From Neogemmobacter tilapiae (GTDB taxonomy: Bacteria > Pseudomonadota > Alphaproteobacteria > Rhodobacterales > Rhodobacteraceae): a stretch of 64,000 bases of DNA. Below, in pieces: positions 20,583 to 28,107 of the stretch. How positions within the stretch are numbered: the stretch's first letter is position 1; every line of letters starts with the position of its first letter. Under the pieces are notes generated by a model. The model ran no database searches. It was not told where the DNA came from and saw only the letters and a list, made by a program, of their open reading frames with translations. Both the position numbers and the translations under genes were made by a program. The DNA lies in contig NZ_BMYJ01000001.1 in NCBI RefSeq assembly GCF_014652215.1, forward strand, positions 310,001 to 374,000. The letters are read 5' to 3'.

Positions 20583-21614
20583 ATGAACCTGAAGGAATTG
20601 GCCAGCAAACTGGGCTTGTCGCCGACCACTGTGTCGCGCGCCCTGAATGGCTATCCCGAGGTCAACGAATCAACCCGTGAACGGGTGGTGGCCGCGGCCA
20701 AGCGCTACAATTACAGCCCCAACACCCGCGCCATCCGGCTGGCAACAGGCCGGGCGATGGCGGTGGGCCATGTCATTCCGATTGCCACCCGGCATGAGAT
20801 TGTGAACCCGGTTTTTGCAGATTTCATCGCGGGCGCGGGCGAAACCTATTCCCGCAACGGCTATGACATGCTGCTTTCGGTCGTGTCGGACGATGATGAG
20901 GAAGGTGCTTATCGCGACCTGAAATCGCGGGGCGCGATTGATGGCATCATCGTGCATGGCCCGAACCAGAACGATCCGCGTATTCCCCTGCTGCGCGACA
21001 TCGGCCTGCCCTTTGTCGTGCATGGCCGGTCCACCGGAACCACCCTGCCCTATTCCTGGCTCGACGTGAACAACCGCCGCGCCTTTCAGCGGGCCACGGA
21101 ATTCCTGCTGGATCTGGGCCATACGCGGATCGCCCTGATCAACGGGCTGGAATTCATGGATTTCGCCATTCGTCGCCGAACCGGCTATGTTGATGCCTTG
21201 GCCGCGCGGAAACTGGCGGCGGACCCGGCGCTGATGTTTTCCGACGAAATGACCGAGGTGGCAGGCTATCAGGCCGCACGCGCGATGCTGGCCCTGCCGC
21301 ATCCGCCGACGGCCTTTCTGGTGTCGTCGATGATTTCCGGCATGGGCGTGCGTCGCGCGATTGAAAGCCTGAACCTGCATATGGGCCGCGAAGTGTCGGT
21401 GATCATCCATGACGACGAATTGTCCTATCTGCGCAACGGGGCCGAGGTGCCAATCTTTACCGCCACCCGGTCATCGGTGCGCGAGGCGGGCCGGCTGACG
21501 GCGGAAATGCTGCTCGACCTGATTGCCAACCCGGGCGAAGGCCCGAAAGAACGCCTGCTTGAGGCAGACCTGATCATTGGCCAGTCCACCGGACCGGCCC
21601 CAAGAAAGAACTGA
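20583..21614 (+). CDS. aglR: LacI-family transcriptional regulator (AglR-type)
   Basis: A 343-residue repressor. The N terminus MNLKELASKLGLSPTTVSRALNGYPEVNESTR is a classic LacI helix-turn-helix plus hinge helix. The rest is a periplasmic-binding-protein-like sensor domain ('DGIIVHGPNQNDPRIPLL', 'VDALAARKLAADPALMF'). The frame is open to 20523, but ATG 20583 gives the family N terminus and leaves operator 3 outside the gene. It is divergent from aglE and one base ahead of bglA, so it likely controls both arms in response to an alpha-glucoside or glucose derivative. The name AglR comes from context. Confidence 0.85.
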   Translation: MNLKELASKLGLSPTTVSRALNGYPEVNESTRERVVAAAKRYNYSPNTRAIRLATGRAMAVGHVIPIATRHEIVNPVFADFIAGAGETYSRNGYDMLLSVVSDDDEEGAYRDLKSRGAIDGIIVHGPNQNDPRIPLLRDIGLPFVVHGRSTGTTLPYSWLDVNNRRAFQRATEFLLDLGHTRIALINGLEFMDFAIRRRTGYVDALAARKLAADPALMFSDEMTEVAGYQAARAMLALPHPPTAFLVSSMISGMGVRRAIESLNLHMGREVSVIIHDDELSYLRNGAEVPIFTATRSSVREAGRLTAEMLLDLIANPGEGPKERLLEADLIIGQSTGPAPRKN

Positions 21615-21615
21615 C

Positions 21616-22944
21616 ATGACGCTTTCCCGCTTTGATTTCCCCGAGGGTTTCCTTTTCGGGGCCGCCACGGCCGCCTATCAGATCGAAGGATCGGGTTTTG
21701 GCGGGGCTGGTTCCTGCCATTGGGATACGTTCTCGGCCACGCCGGGCAATGTGAAGAACGCTGAAAGCGGCGCTAGGGCCTGCGACCATTACCATCAATG
21801 GCCCGCCGATCTGGACCTGCTGCAAAAGGCGCAGATGGACGCCTATCGCTTTTCCACCAACTGGGCGCGGGTCATGCCCGACGGGCGGACGGTCAGCCCT
21901 GAGGGCATGGATTACTACGACCGATTGGTCGATGGGATGCTGGAGCGTGGGCTGAAACCCTTCCAAACGCTGTATCATTGGGATCTGCCCTCGGCCTTGG
22001 CTGACATCGGCGGCTGGATGAACCGGGAAATCCCGCTGCGCTTTGCCGATTACGCCGAAGCCATCACCCGCAAATTGGGCGACCGGGTGGAAACCATCGC
22101 CACCATCAACGAACCCTGGTGCGTCGCATGGCTTTCGCATTTCTTTGGTGCCCATGCCCCCGGCCTGCGCGACATCCGCGCCACGGCGCGGGCGATGCAC
22201 CATGTGCTGCTGGCCCATGGCTTGGGCGTCGAACGCCTGCGCGGGATGGGCAAGAAGAACCTGGGGATCGTGCTGAACTTTGACTATGCCGAACCCGCCA
22301 GCCAATCCCCCGCCGATCTGCGCGCGGCCGATGTGAATGATGGCATCTTTAACCGCTGGTTCATCGAGGCGATCACCCAAAAGACCTATCCCCAGATCGT
22401 GCTGGAAGGGCTTGGCCCCCATATGCCCGAGGGTTGGGAAAAGGATATGGCGGTGATTGGCCAGAAGATCGACTTTCTGGGCGTCAACTACTACACCCGC
22501 CACATCCACGCCGCGGCACCCGGCACCCCATGGCCTTCGACCACGGGGGTTGAGGGCAGCTTGCCAAAAACCCAGATGGGTTGGGAAATCTATCCCGACG
22601 GGTTGCACCATTTCCTGACGCGCATGGCGAAGGATTACGTGGGCGACATGCCGCTGTATGTCACCGAAAACGGCATGGCCAACGCCGACAGCGTGAATGC
22701 AGGCGAAGTCAGCGACGACATCCGCACCGACTTTCTGTTCGCCCATCTGGCGGCCACGAAACGCGCCATTGCCGATGGGGCCAATGTGCGGGGCTTTTTC
22801 TATTGGTCGCTGCTAGACAATTACGAATGGGCGGAAGGTTACGAAAAACGCTTTGGCCTTGTGCATGTCGATTACGAAACACAGGTGCGCACACCGAAAG
22901 CATCGTATAAGGCCTATGCGCGTGCCTTGGCGCGCAACACCTGA
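21616..22944 (+). CDS. bglA: Beta-glucosidase (GH1)
   Basis: A 442-residue family 1 glycoside hydrolase. 'FPEGFLFGAATAAYQIEGS' is the family N-terminal signature; the acid/base Glu is in 'TINEPWC' (about residue 166) and the nucleophile Glu in 'LYVTENGMAN' (about residue 350). 'YWSLLDNYEWAEGYEKRFGLVHVDY' is the usual C-terminal signature. There is no signal peptide, so it acts in the cytoplasm on beta-glucosides. It begins one base after the aglR stop and lies 12 bases before glk. The locus thus pairs alpha- and beta-glucosidases with glucose phosphorylation. Confidence 0.93.
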   Translation: MTLSRFDFPEGFLFGAATAAYQIEGSGFGGAGSCHWDTFSATPGNVKNAESGARACDHYHQWPADLDLLQKAQMDAYRFSTNWARVMPDGRTVSPEGMDYYDRLVDGMLERGLKPFQTLYHWDLPSALADIGGWMNREIPLRFADYAEAITRKLGDRVETIATINEPWCVAWLSHFFGAHAPGLRDIRATARAMHHVLLAHGLGVERLRGMGKKNLGIVLNFDYAEPASQSPADLRAADVNDGIFNRWFIEAITQKTYPQIVLEGLGPHMPEGWEKDMAVIGQKIDFLGVNYYTRHIHAAAPGTPWPSTTGVEGSLPKTQMGWEIYPDGLHHFLTRMAKDYVGDMPLYVTENGMANADSVNAGEVSDDIRTDFLFAHLAATKRAIADGANVRGFFYWSLLDNYEWAEGYEKRFGLVHVDYETQVRTPKASYKAYARALARNT

Positions 22945-22956
22945 CGTCTGGGGACC

Positions 22957-23919
22957 ATGATGACCGAACCGCTTGTGATCGTTGCCGATATCGGTGGAAC
23001 CAACACCCGCGTGGCTTTGGCTGATGGCCGGACCGTCCGCGCCGACAGCGTGCGCAAATTCCGCAACGCCGAGGCAAAGGGGATCGGCGACGTATTGACC
23101 CGCTTTATGGCAGAGATGGGCGTCAGCGATGTGGACGGCTGCTGCGTCGCGGCGGCGGGGCCGGTGCAGAACGGCGTGGCCACGATGACCAATCTGGATT
23201 GGATCATCGACGGGGCGGAACTGGCCCGCGCGACCAAAGCCGAAAAGGTCGCCATCCTGAACGACTTGCAGGCGCAAGGTCATGCTTTGGGCCACATTGC
23301 CGACGATCATCTGCGCGTGCTGGTGGATGGGCCGGCGATCGACAAGACCGCGATGCTAGTTGTCGGTCTTGGCACCGGTGTCAACGCGGCCCCCGTGCAT
23401 CCGCTGCCGCATGGGCGTCTGGTGGCCCCTTCGGAATGCGGCCACATCGGGATGCCGATCACCGGTGATGAAGATCTGGCACTGGCGAAATTCGTGGCGC
23501 ACCACGGACCCCATGCGCATGGCTTTACCGGGGCCGAGGATGTGCTGGCGGGACGCGGGATTGAGCATGTCTTTGCCTTTGTCGCCCAGCAGGCGGGCCA
23601 ACCGCAAAGCAAATCCTCAGCCGAGGTGATGGCCGAAATCACGGCAGGCACAGATCTGGGACGCGCAACGGCGCGGATCTATACCCGCGTGCTGGCGTCT
23701 TATCTGGGCGATCTGGCGCTGATCCATATGCCCTACGGCGGCATTTTTCTGATCGGCGGCATGGCCCGCGCCATGACGCCCTTCTTTGCCGAATGCGGGC
23801 TGGAACCGGCTTTCCGCGCCAAGGGGCGTTTTTCCGAGTTCCTCGAGAATTTCCGCATCTCAGTCGTCGAAGACGACTTTGCCGCGCTGACCGGCTGCGC
23901 TGCCCATCTGGCAGAATAA
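22957..23919 (+). CDS. glk: Glucokinase
   Basis: A 320-residue glucokinase of the bacterial Glk type (ROK-independent), phosphorylating glucose with ATP. 'VIVADIGGTNTRVALADG' near the N terminus is the phosphate 1 motif; 'LNDLQAQGHALGH' contains the catalytic-loop Asp and 'LVVGLGTGVNAA' the phosphate 2 motif. 'SECGHIGMPITGDEDLAL' is the conserved EXGH-type sugar-binding segment. Two ATGs lie in tandem (22957, 22960). It completes the aglR-bglA-glk set by trapping glucose released by AglA and BglA as glucose 6-phosphate for the Entner-Doudoroff or glycolytic routes. Confidence 0.92.
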   Translation: MMTEPLVIVADIGGTNTRVALADGRTVRADSVRKFRNAEAKGIGDVLTRFMAEMGVSDVDGCCVAAAGPVQNGVATMTNLDWIIDGAELARATKAEKVAILNDLQAQGHALGHIADDHLRVLVDGPAIDKTAMLVVGLGTGVNAAPVHPLPHGRLVAPSECGHIGMPITGDEDLALAKFVAHHGPHAHGFTGAEDVLAGRGIEHVFAFVAQQAGQPQSKSSAEVMAEITAGTDLGRATARIYTRVLASYLGDLALIHMPYGGIFLIGGMARAMTPFFAECGLEPAFRAKGRFSEFLENFRISVVEDDFAALTGCAAHLAE

Positions 23920-23947
23920 TCTATCGACCGCGCGCCACCGGCCCGTC

Positions 23948-23964
23948 GCGACATTTTTTGTCGC
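23948..23964. promoter_or_regulatory. Small perfect dyad upstream of the DMGDH-like gene
   Basis: GCGACA, five T, TGTCGC forms a perfect inverted repeat 63 bases before the next start codon and 28 bases after glk. No T-run follows either arm, so a terminator is unlikely. An operator for the oxidoreductase gene is possible. The regulator is unknown. Confidence 0.35.
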
Positions 23965-24027
23965 AATTCCGCATGAGACGACGCCCTGCTCCGGCTTTAC
24001 TACGACCAAAGGTCAGGAGTTTGGCAT

Positions 24028-26451
24028 ATGAAAACCCATGCGCGCGTGGTGGTGATTGGCGGCGGTGTCGTCGGATGTTCGGTTCTGTATCACCTGACCA
24101 AACTCGGTTGGTCAGATGTGATGCTGATCGAGCGGTCAGAACTCACCTCGGGTTCCACTTGGCACGCGGCGGGCGGCTTTCACACGCTGAACGGCGACAC
24201 GAATATGGCGGCGCTGCAAGGCTATACGATCCGGCTGTATAAGGAACTTGAGGCGATTACGGGCATGTCCTGCGGCCTGCACCATGTGGGCGGCATCACC
24301 TTGGCCGACACACCGGAACGCTTTGACATGCTGAAAGCGGAACGGGCCAAGCATCGCTATATGGGCCTCGATACTGAAATCCTGTCGCCCGAGGAGGTAA
24401 CGAAATTCACCGATGGTCTGGTGAATGTCCAGGGCGTTCTGGGCGCGCTTTATGACCCCTTGGATGGACATTTGGACCCTTCGGGCACGACCCATGCCTA
24501 TGCGAAAGCGGCGCGGATGGGCGGGGCGGAAATCGTGCTGCACAACCGGGTGCTGGAAACACGCCCCACCGCCGAGGGTTGGGAAGTCGTCACCGAAAAG
24601 GGCACCGTCACCTGCGAACATCTGGTCAACGCGGGCGGCCTTTGGGCGCGGGAAATCGCGGCCATGGCGGGGGTTTACCTGCCGCTTCTGCCCATGGCCC
24701 ACCAATATCTGGTTACCGACGACATCCCCGAAATCATGGACATCCTGAAATCGGGCCGCGAATTCCCGCATGTGATGGACCCGGGCGGCGAAAGCTACCT
24801 GCGTCAGGAAGGCCGTGGTCTTTGCATCGGTTTCTACGAAAAACCCTGTGAGCCTTGGGCGGTGGATGGCACCCCATGGGGCTTTGGCCATGAACTGCTC
24901 GACGAACAGTTCGACAAGATCGAAGATTCGGTGAACTTCGCCTACCGCCGCTTTCCCGTGCTGGAACGCTCGGGCGTCAAGCGCGTGATCCACGGCCCCT
25001 TCACCTTTGCCCCCGATGGCAACCCCCTGATCGGCCCCGTTCCGGGCCTTCGCAACTATTGGTCCGCCTGCGCCGTCATGGCGGGCTTTTCCCAAGGCGG
25101 TGGCATGGGTCTGGCCTTGGCGCAATGGATGATCCATGGCGAAGTCGAACGCGACCCGCGCGGCTTTGACGTGGCACGCTTTGGCAACTGGACCAGCCCC
25201 GGCTATACCGTGCCCAAGGTCATCGAAAACTATCAGATGCGCTTTTCGGTCAGCTACCCGAACGAAGAACGCCCCGCCGCCCGCCCCTTCCGCACGACGC
25301 CGATGTATCCGGTCTTTGACCAGATGAACGCCGTCTGGGGCGCACAATACGGGCTAGAGGTGGTGAACTATCACGCCCTGCCAGGGGAACCCCGCTATGA
25401 AGACCCGTCCTTCAAACGCTCGAACGCTTGGGAAGCCACACGGCAGGAAGTTCTGGCCGTGCGCAACGGCGTGGGCATCAACGAGGTGCAGAATTTCGGC
25501 AAATACCGCGTAACGGGCGCCGGGGCGCGGGCTTGGCTTGACCGGATCATGGCGGGGACGATTCCGAAACCGGGGCGGCTGTCGCTTACCCCCATGCTGG
25601 CGCATTCGGGCAAGATTTTCGGCGATTTCACCGTCTCTTGTCTGGCCGAGGATGAATTCCAACTGACCGCCAGCTATGGGGCCCAAGGCTGGCACAGCCG
25701 TTGGTTTGAACGGAACGCTGACCCGGACGTGCGAGTGGAAAACATCAGCGATGCAAGGACAGGTTTCCAGATTGCGGGGCCAAAGGCACGCGAACTGCTG
25801 GCGCGCGTCACGCGGGCCGATGTCAGCGCCGAGGCCTTCAAATTCATGGATGTGAAACGCATGACCGTCGGCATGGCGAATTGCATCGTGCAAAGGGTCA
25901 GCTACACCGCCGATCTGGGCTTTGAAATCTATTGCGACCATATGTCCGTGCGCCAATTGTGGGAAACGCTTTGGGCGGCGGGGCAGGATCTGGGGCTGCG
26001 CCCTTTTGGGATGCGGGCGATGATGTCGTTGCGTCTGGACAAGTGGTTCGGAAGCTGGGGCCGCGAATTCAGCCCCGACTACACCCCCGCCGAAACCGGG
26101 CTCGATCGTTTCATTCGCTGGAACAAGCCGACCGAATGGATCGGCAAAGAGGCCGCCTTGGCCGAAAAGGCCAGCGGGCCAAAGCGGCGGCTCGCCACCT
26201 TTGTCGTCGATGCGGATGATGCCGATGTGGTGGCGTGGGAGCCGATCTGGATCGACGGCACCGTGCAGGGCTTCTGCACCTCAGGCGGCTACTCGCATTT
26301 CACCGGAAAATCCGTCGCCTATGGCTTTGTTCCGGAAAGCCATTTCCGCGATGGGCTGGAGGTGGAGATCGAAATCCTAGGCCAGCGCCGCAAAGCCACT
26401 GCCCACCTTACGCCCCTCTTCGACGCAGATGGCGCAAGGATGCGGGGCTGA
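24028..26451 (+). CDS. Dimethylglycine/sarcosine dehydrogenase-like FAD protein with GcvT domain
   Basis: An 807-residue protein. The N-terminal FAD domain (DAO fold) has 'VVVIGGGVVGCSVLYHLTKLG' and 'ERSELTSGSTWHAAGGFH', the conserved flavin-attachment region of dimethylglycine and sarcosine dehydrogenases. An FAO_M-type linker (about 390-440) leads to a GcvT-like folate-binding C-terminal half ('RYEDPSFKRSNAWEATRQEVLAVRNGVGI...', 'RLDKWFGSWGREFSPDYTPAETGLD'). Such enzymes oxidise N-methyl groups and pass the C1 unit to tetrahydrofolate. Rhodobacterales carry many paralogues, so the exact amine is unclear. AGGAG lies 8 bases before the ATG. It seems to be a single-gene unit. Confidence 0.88.
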   Translation: MKTHARVVVIGGGVVGCSVLYHLTKLGWSDVMLIERSELTSGSTWHAAGGFHTLNGDTNMAALQGYTIRLYKELEAITGMSCGLHHVGGITLADTPERFDMLKAERAKHRYMGLDTEILSPEEVTKFTDGLVNVQGVLGALYDPLDGHLDPSGTTHAYAKAARMGGAEIVLHNRVLETRPTAEGWEVVTEKGTVTCEHLVNAGGLWAREIAAMAGVYLPLLPMAHQYLVTDDIPEIMDILKSGREFPHVMDPGGESYLRQEGRGLCIGFYEKPCEPWAVDGTPWGFGHELLDEQFDKIEDSVNFAYRRFPVLERSGVKRVIHGPFTFAPDGNPLIGPVPGLRNYWSACAVMAGFSQGGGMGLALAQWMIHGEVERDPRGFDVARFGNWTSPGYTVPKVIENYQMRFSVSYPNEERPAARPFRTTPMYPVFDQMNAVWGAQYGLEVVNYHALPGEPRYEDPSFKRSNAWEATRQEVLAVRNGVGINEVQNFGKYRVTGAGARAWLDRIMAGTIPKPGRLSLTPMLAHSGKIFGDFTVSCLAEDEFQLTASYGAQGWHSRWFERNADPDVRVENISDARTGFQIAGPKARELLARVTRADVSAEAFKFMDVKRMTVGMANCIVQRVSYTADLGFEIYCDHMSVRQLWETLWAAGQDLGLRPFGMRAMMSLRLDKWFGSWGREFSPDYTPAETGLDRFIRWNKPTEWIGKEAALAEKASGPKRRLATFVVDADDADVVAWEPIWIDGTVQGFCTSGGYSHFTGKSVAYGFVPESHFRDGLEVEIEILGQRRKATAHLTPLFDADGARMRG

Positions 26452-26460
26452 CATGCCCCT

Positions 26461-26557
26461 CATCTTTTCTTCAAAAATATCCCCGGGGGCGGGCCGCAGG
26501 CCCGGCGGGGGCGGGCAGCCCCCGGCGAGCCGAGGGGGCTCGATGCCCCCGAGGCTC
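26461..26557. repeat. GC-rich intergenic element with two hairpins
   Basis: The spacer starts with CTTTTCTTCAAAAATATCCCC, a motif I recall as frequent between genes of Rhodobacteraceae. It then holds two GC-rich hairpins: CGGGCC-GCA-GGCCCG (26490-26504), and GAGCC..GGGGGC, loop TCGAT, GCCCCC..GGCTC (26527-26557, two mismatches). It lies between two genes on the plus strand and probably ends or slows transcription after the dehydrogenase gene. Confidence 0.55.
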
Positions 26558-26574
26558 GCCCCTGCAGAACGCTC

Positions 26575-27162
26575 ATGACCCATCCCGCCATCCTCATCCT
26601 CGCCGCCGGTGCCTCCTCCCGCATGGCGCCGCGCGATAAGCTACTGGAACTTGTCGGCGACGAGCCCCTGCTCCGGCGGCAGACAAGGCTCGCCTGTGAA
26701 ACGGGTTGCCCCACATTCGTCGCCCTAAGCCCCTACCGCGCCAAGGCTTTGGAAGGCCTCAACTATACCCCCATCGTAATCGAAGACCCCTCCCAAGGCA
26801 TGGCCGCTTCCCTGCGCGCAGGCCTTGCTGAAGCGCGCAAAATCAGCCCGCCCGCCTTGATGATCTTACCCGGCGATATGCCGGATTTCACTCTTCCCGC
26901 ACTGGTCGCCATCCTCGACGGCTGGCAAGAAACCCCCAACAAAATCCTGCGCGGGCAGGCCGAAAATGGCCAACCCGGCCATCCGGCGATTTTCCCCGCC
27001 GATCTCTTCGATGAACTCGCCCAGATGCAAGGCGATCAAGGTGGGCGCACTGTCCTGCAAGCCCACCCCGACCGCATCCGCCTGTTCCCCCTGCCCGGCG
27101 CAATGGCCATCACAGATCTGGACACGCCCGAGGATTGGGCCGCCTTTCGCGCCCGAACCTAG
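26575..27162 (+). CDS. MocA-like molybdenum cofactor/NTP nucleotidyltransferase
   Basis: A 195-residue protein of the MobA/MocA fold. 'ILILAAGASSRMAPRDKLLELVG' is the G-rich nucleotide-binding loop (LAAGxSxRM...KLL). 'LMILPGDMPDF' holds the metal-binding Asp pair and 'NGQPGHPAIFPADLFDEL' is typical of MocA, which adds CMP to molybdenum cofactor for xanthine dehydrogenase-type enzymes. No molybdoenzyme genes lie nearby, so the substrate is inferred only from family. Its TAG stop shares CTAG (27159-27162) with the gene on the opposite strand. Confidence 0.78.
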   Translation: MTHPAILILAAGASSRMAPRDKLLELVGDEPLLRRQTRLACETGCPTFVALSPYRAKALEGLNYTPIVIEDPSQGMAASLRAGLAEARKISPPALMILPGDMPDFTLPALVAILDGWQETPNKILRGQAENGQPGHPAIFPADLFDELAQMQGDQGGRTVLQAHPDRIRLFPLPGAMAITDLDTPEDWAAFRART

Positions 27163-28025
27163 CGCGTCAACCGCCGGATCAGGCTGGAGGTGTCGTTCCG
27201 GCCACCGCCCATCAGCTGCACCTCTTTGTAGAACTGATCCACCAAGGCCGTCACCGGCAGGCTTGCGCCAATCTCATCCGCCGTATCCAGACAAATCCCC
27301 AGATCCTTGCGCATCCAATCGACGGCAAAGCCAAAGTCGAACTGATCTGCCAGCATCGTCTTATGCCGGTTCGCCATTTGCCAACTGCCCGCCGCGCCTT
27401 GTGAAATCACCTCGACCACCGCGGCCCCATCAAGGCCCGCCTTTTGGCCAAAGGCCAAAGCCTCGGCCAGACCCTGCACCAGACCCGCGATACAGATCTG
27501 GTTCATCATCTTGGCCAACTGGCCCGACCCCGTTTCCCCCAGACGGCGGCAGACCTTGGCATAGGCCGCCATCACCGGTTCGGCCCGGTCATAATCCCCC
27601 TCTGCCCCGCCGCACATGATGGACAATTGCCCGTTTTCCGCCCCCGCTTGCCCCCCCGACACCGGCGCATCGACAAAGCCAAGGCCCTGACCCGCAGCAA
27701 CATCCGCCAATTCCCGCGTCACCTTGGCGGAAACCGTCGTATGATCGACAAAGACCGCCCCCTTGCCCATTCCGGCAAAAGCCCCATCCTCGCCAAGACA
27801 AACCTGCCGCAGATCATCGTCATTGCCGACGCAGGCCATCACGAAATCCGCCCCCAAAGCCGCCTCACGCGCGGTCTGGGCCATTGCCCCGCCATGCCGG
27901 GCCACCCAAGCCTCGGCCTTGGCCGCTGTCCGGTTCCAGACCGTGACCTGATGCCCTTTGGCCGCCAGATGCCCCGCCATCGGAAAGCCCATCACACCCA
28001 AGCCAAGAAACGCCAGTTTCGCCAT
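27159..28025 (-). CDS. NAD(P)-dependent beta-hydroxyacid dehydrogenase (3-hydroxyisobutyrate dehydrogenase family)
   Basis: A 288-residue beta-hydroxyacid dehydrogenase. 'LAFLGLGVMGFPMAGHLAAKGHQVTVWNRT' is the Rossmann NAD(P) site, with WNRT suggesting possible NADP preference. 'FVDAPVSGGQAGAENGQLSIMCGG' (about 120-145) is the substrate signature, and the catalytic Lys is in 'GQLAKMMNQI' (about 170). Relatives reduce or oxidise 3-hydroxyisobutyrate, tartronate semialdehyde or glyoxylate/succinic semialdehyde. The sequence does not decide among these. The gene stands alone on its strand. Confidence 0.85.
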   Translation of the reverse strand: MAKLAFLGLGVMGFPMAGHLAAKGHQVTVWNRTAAKAEAWVARHGGAMAQTAREAALGADFVMACVGNDDDLRQVCLGEDGAFAGMGKGAVFVDHTTVSAKVTRELADVAAGQGLGFVDAPVSGGQAGAENGQLSIMCGGAEGDYDRAEPVMAAYAKVCRRLGETGSGQLAKMMNQICIAGLVQGLAEALAFGQKAGLDGAAVVEVISQGAAGSWQMANRHKTMLADQFDFGFAVDWMRKDLGICLDTADEIGASLPVTALVDQFYKEVQLMGGGRNDTSSLIRRLTR

Positions 28026-28107
28026 TGCCTTACCCTTCCGAATTGCCCTTCGCGCATCAATCGACTAGGAACCATCCACCGCCCAAGGTCAAGAACGGCC
28101 CCATCCC

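Noticed and set aside
24136-25347. A 403-codon minus-strand frame opposite the dehydrogenase gene
   Set aside because: It lies entirely inside an 807-codon gene with FAD and GcvT signatures and has no recognisable domain.
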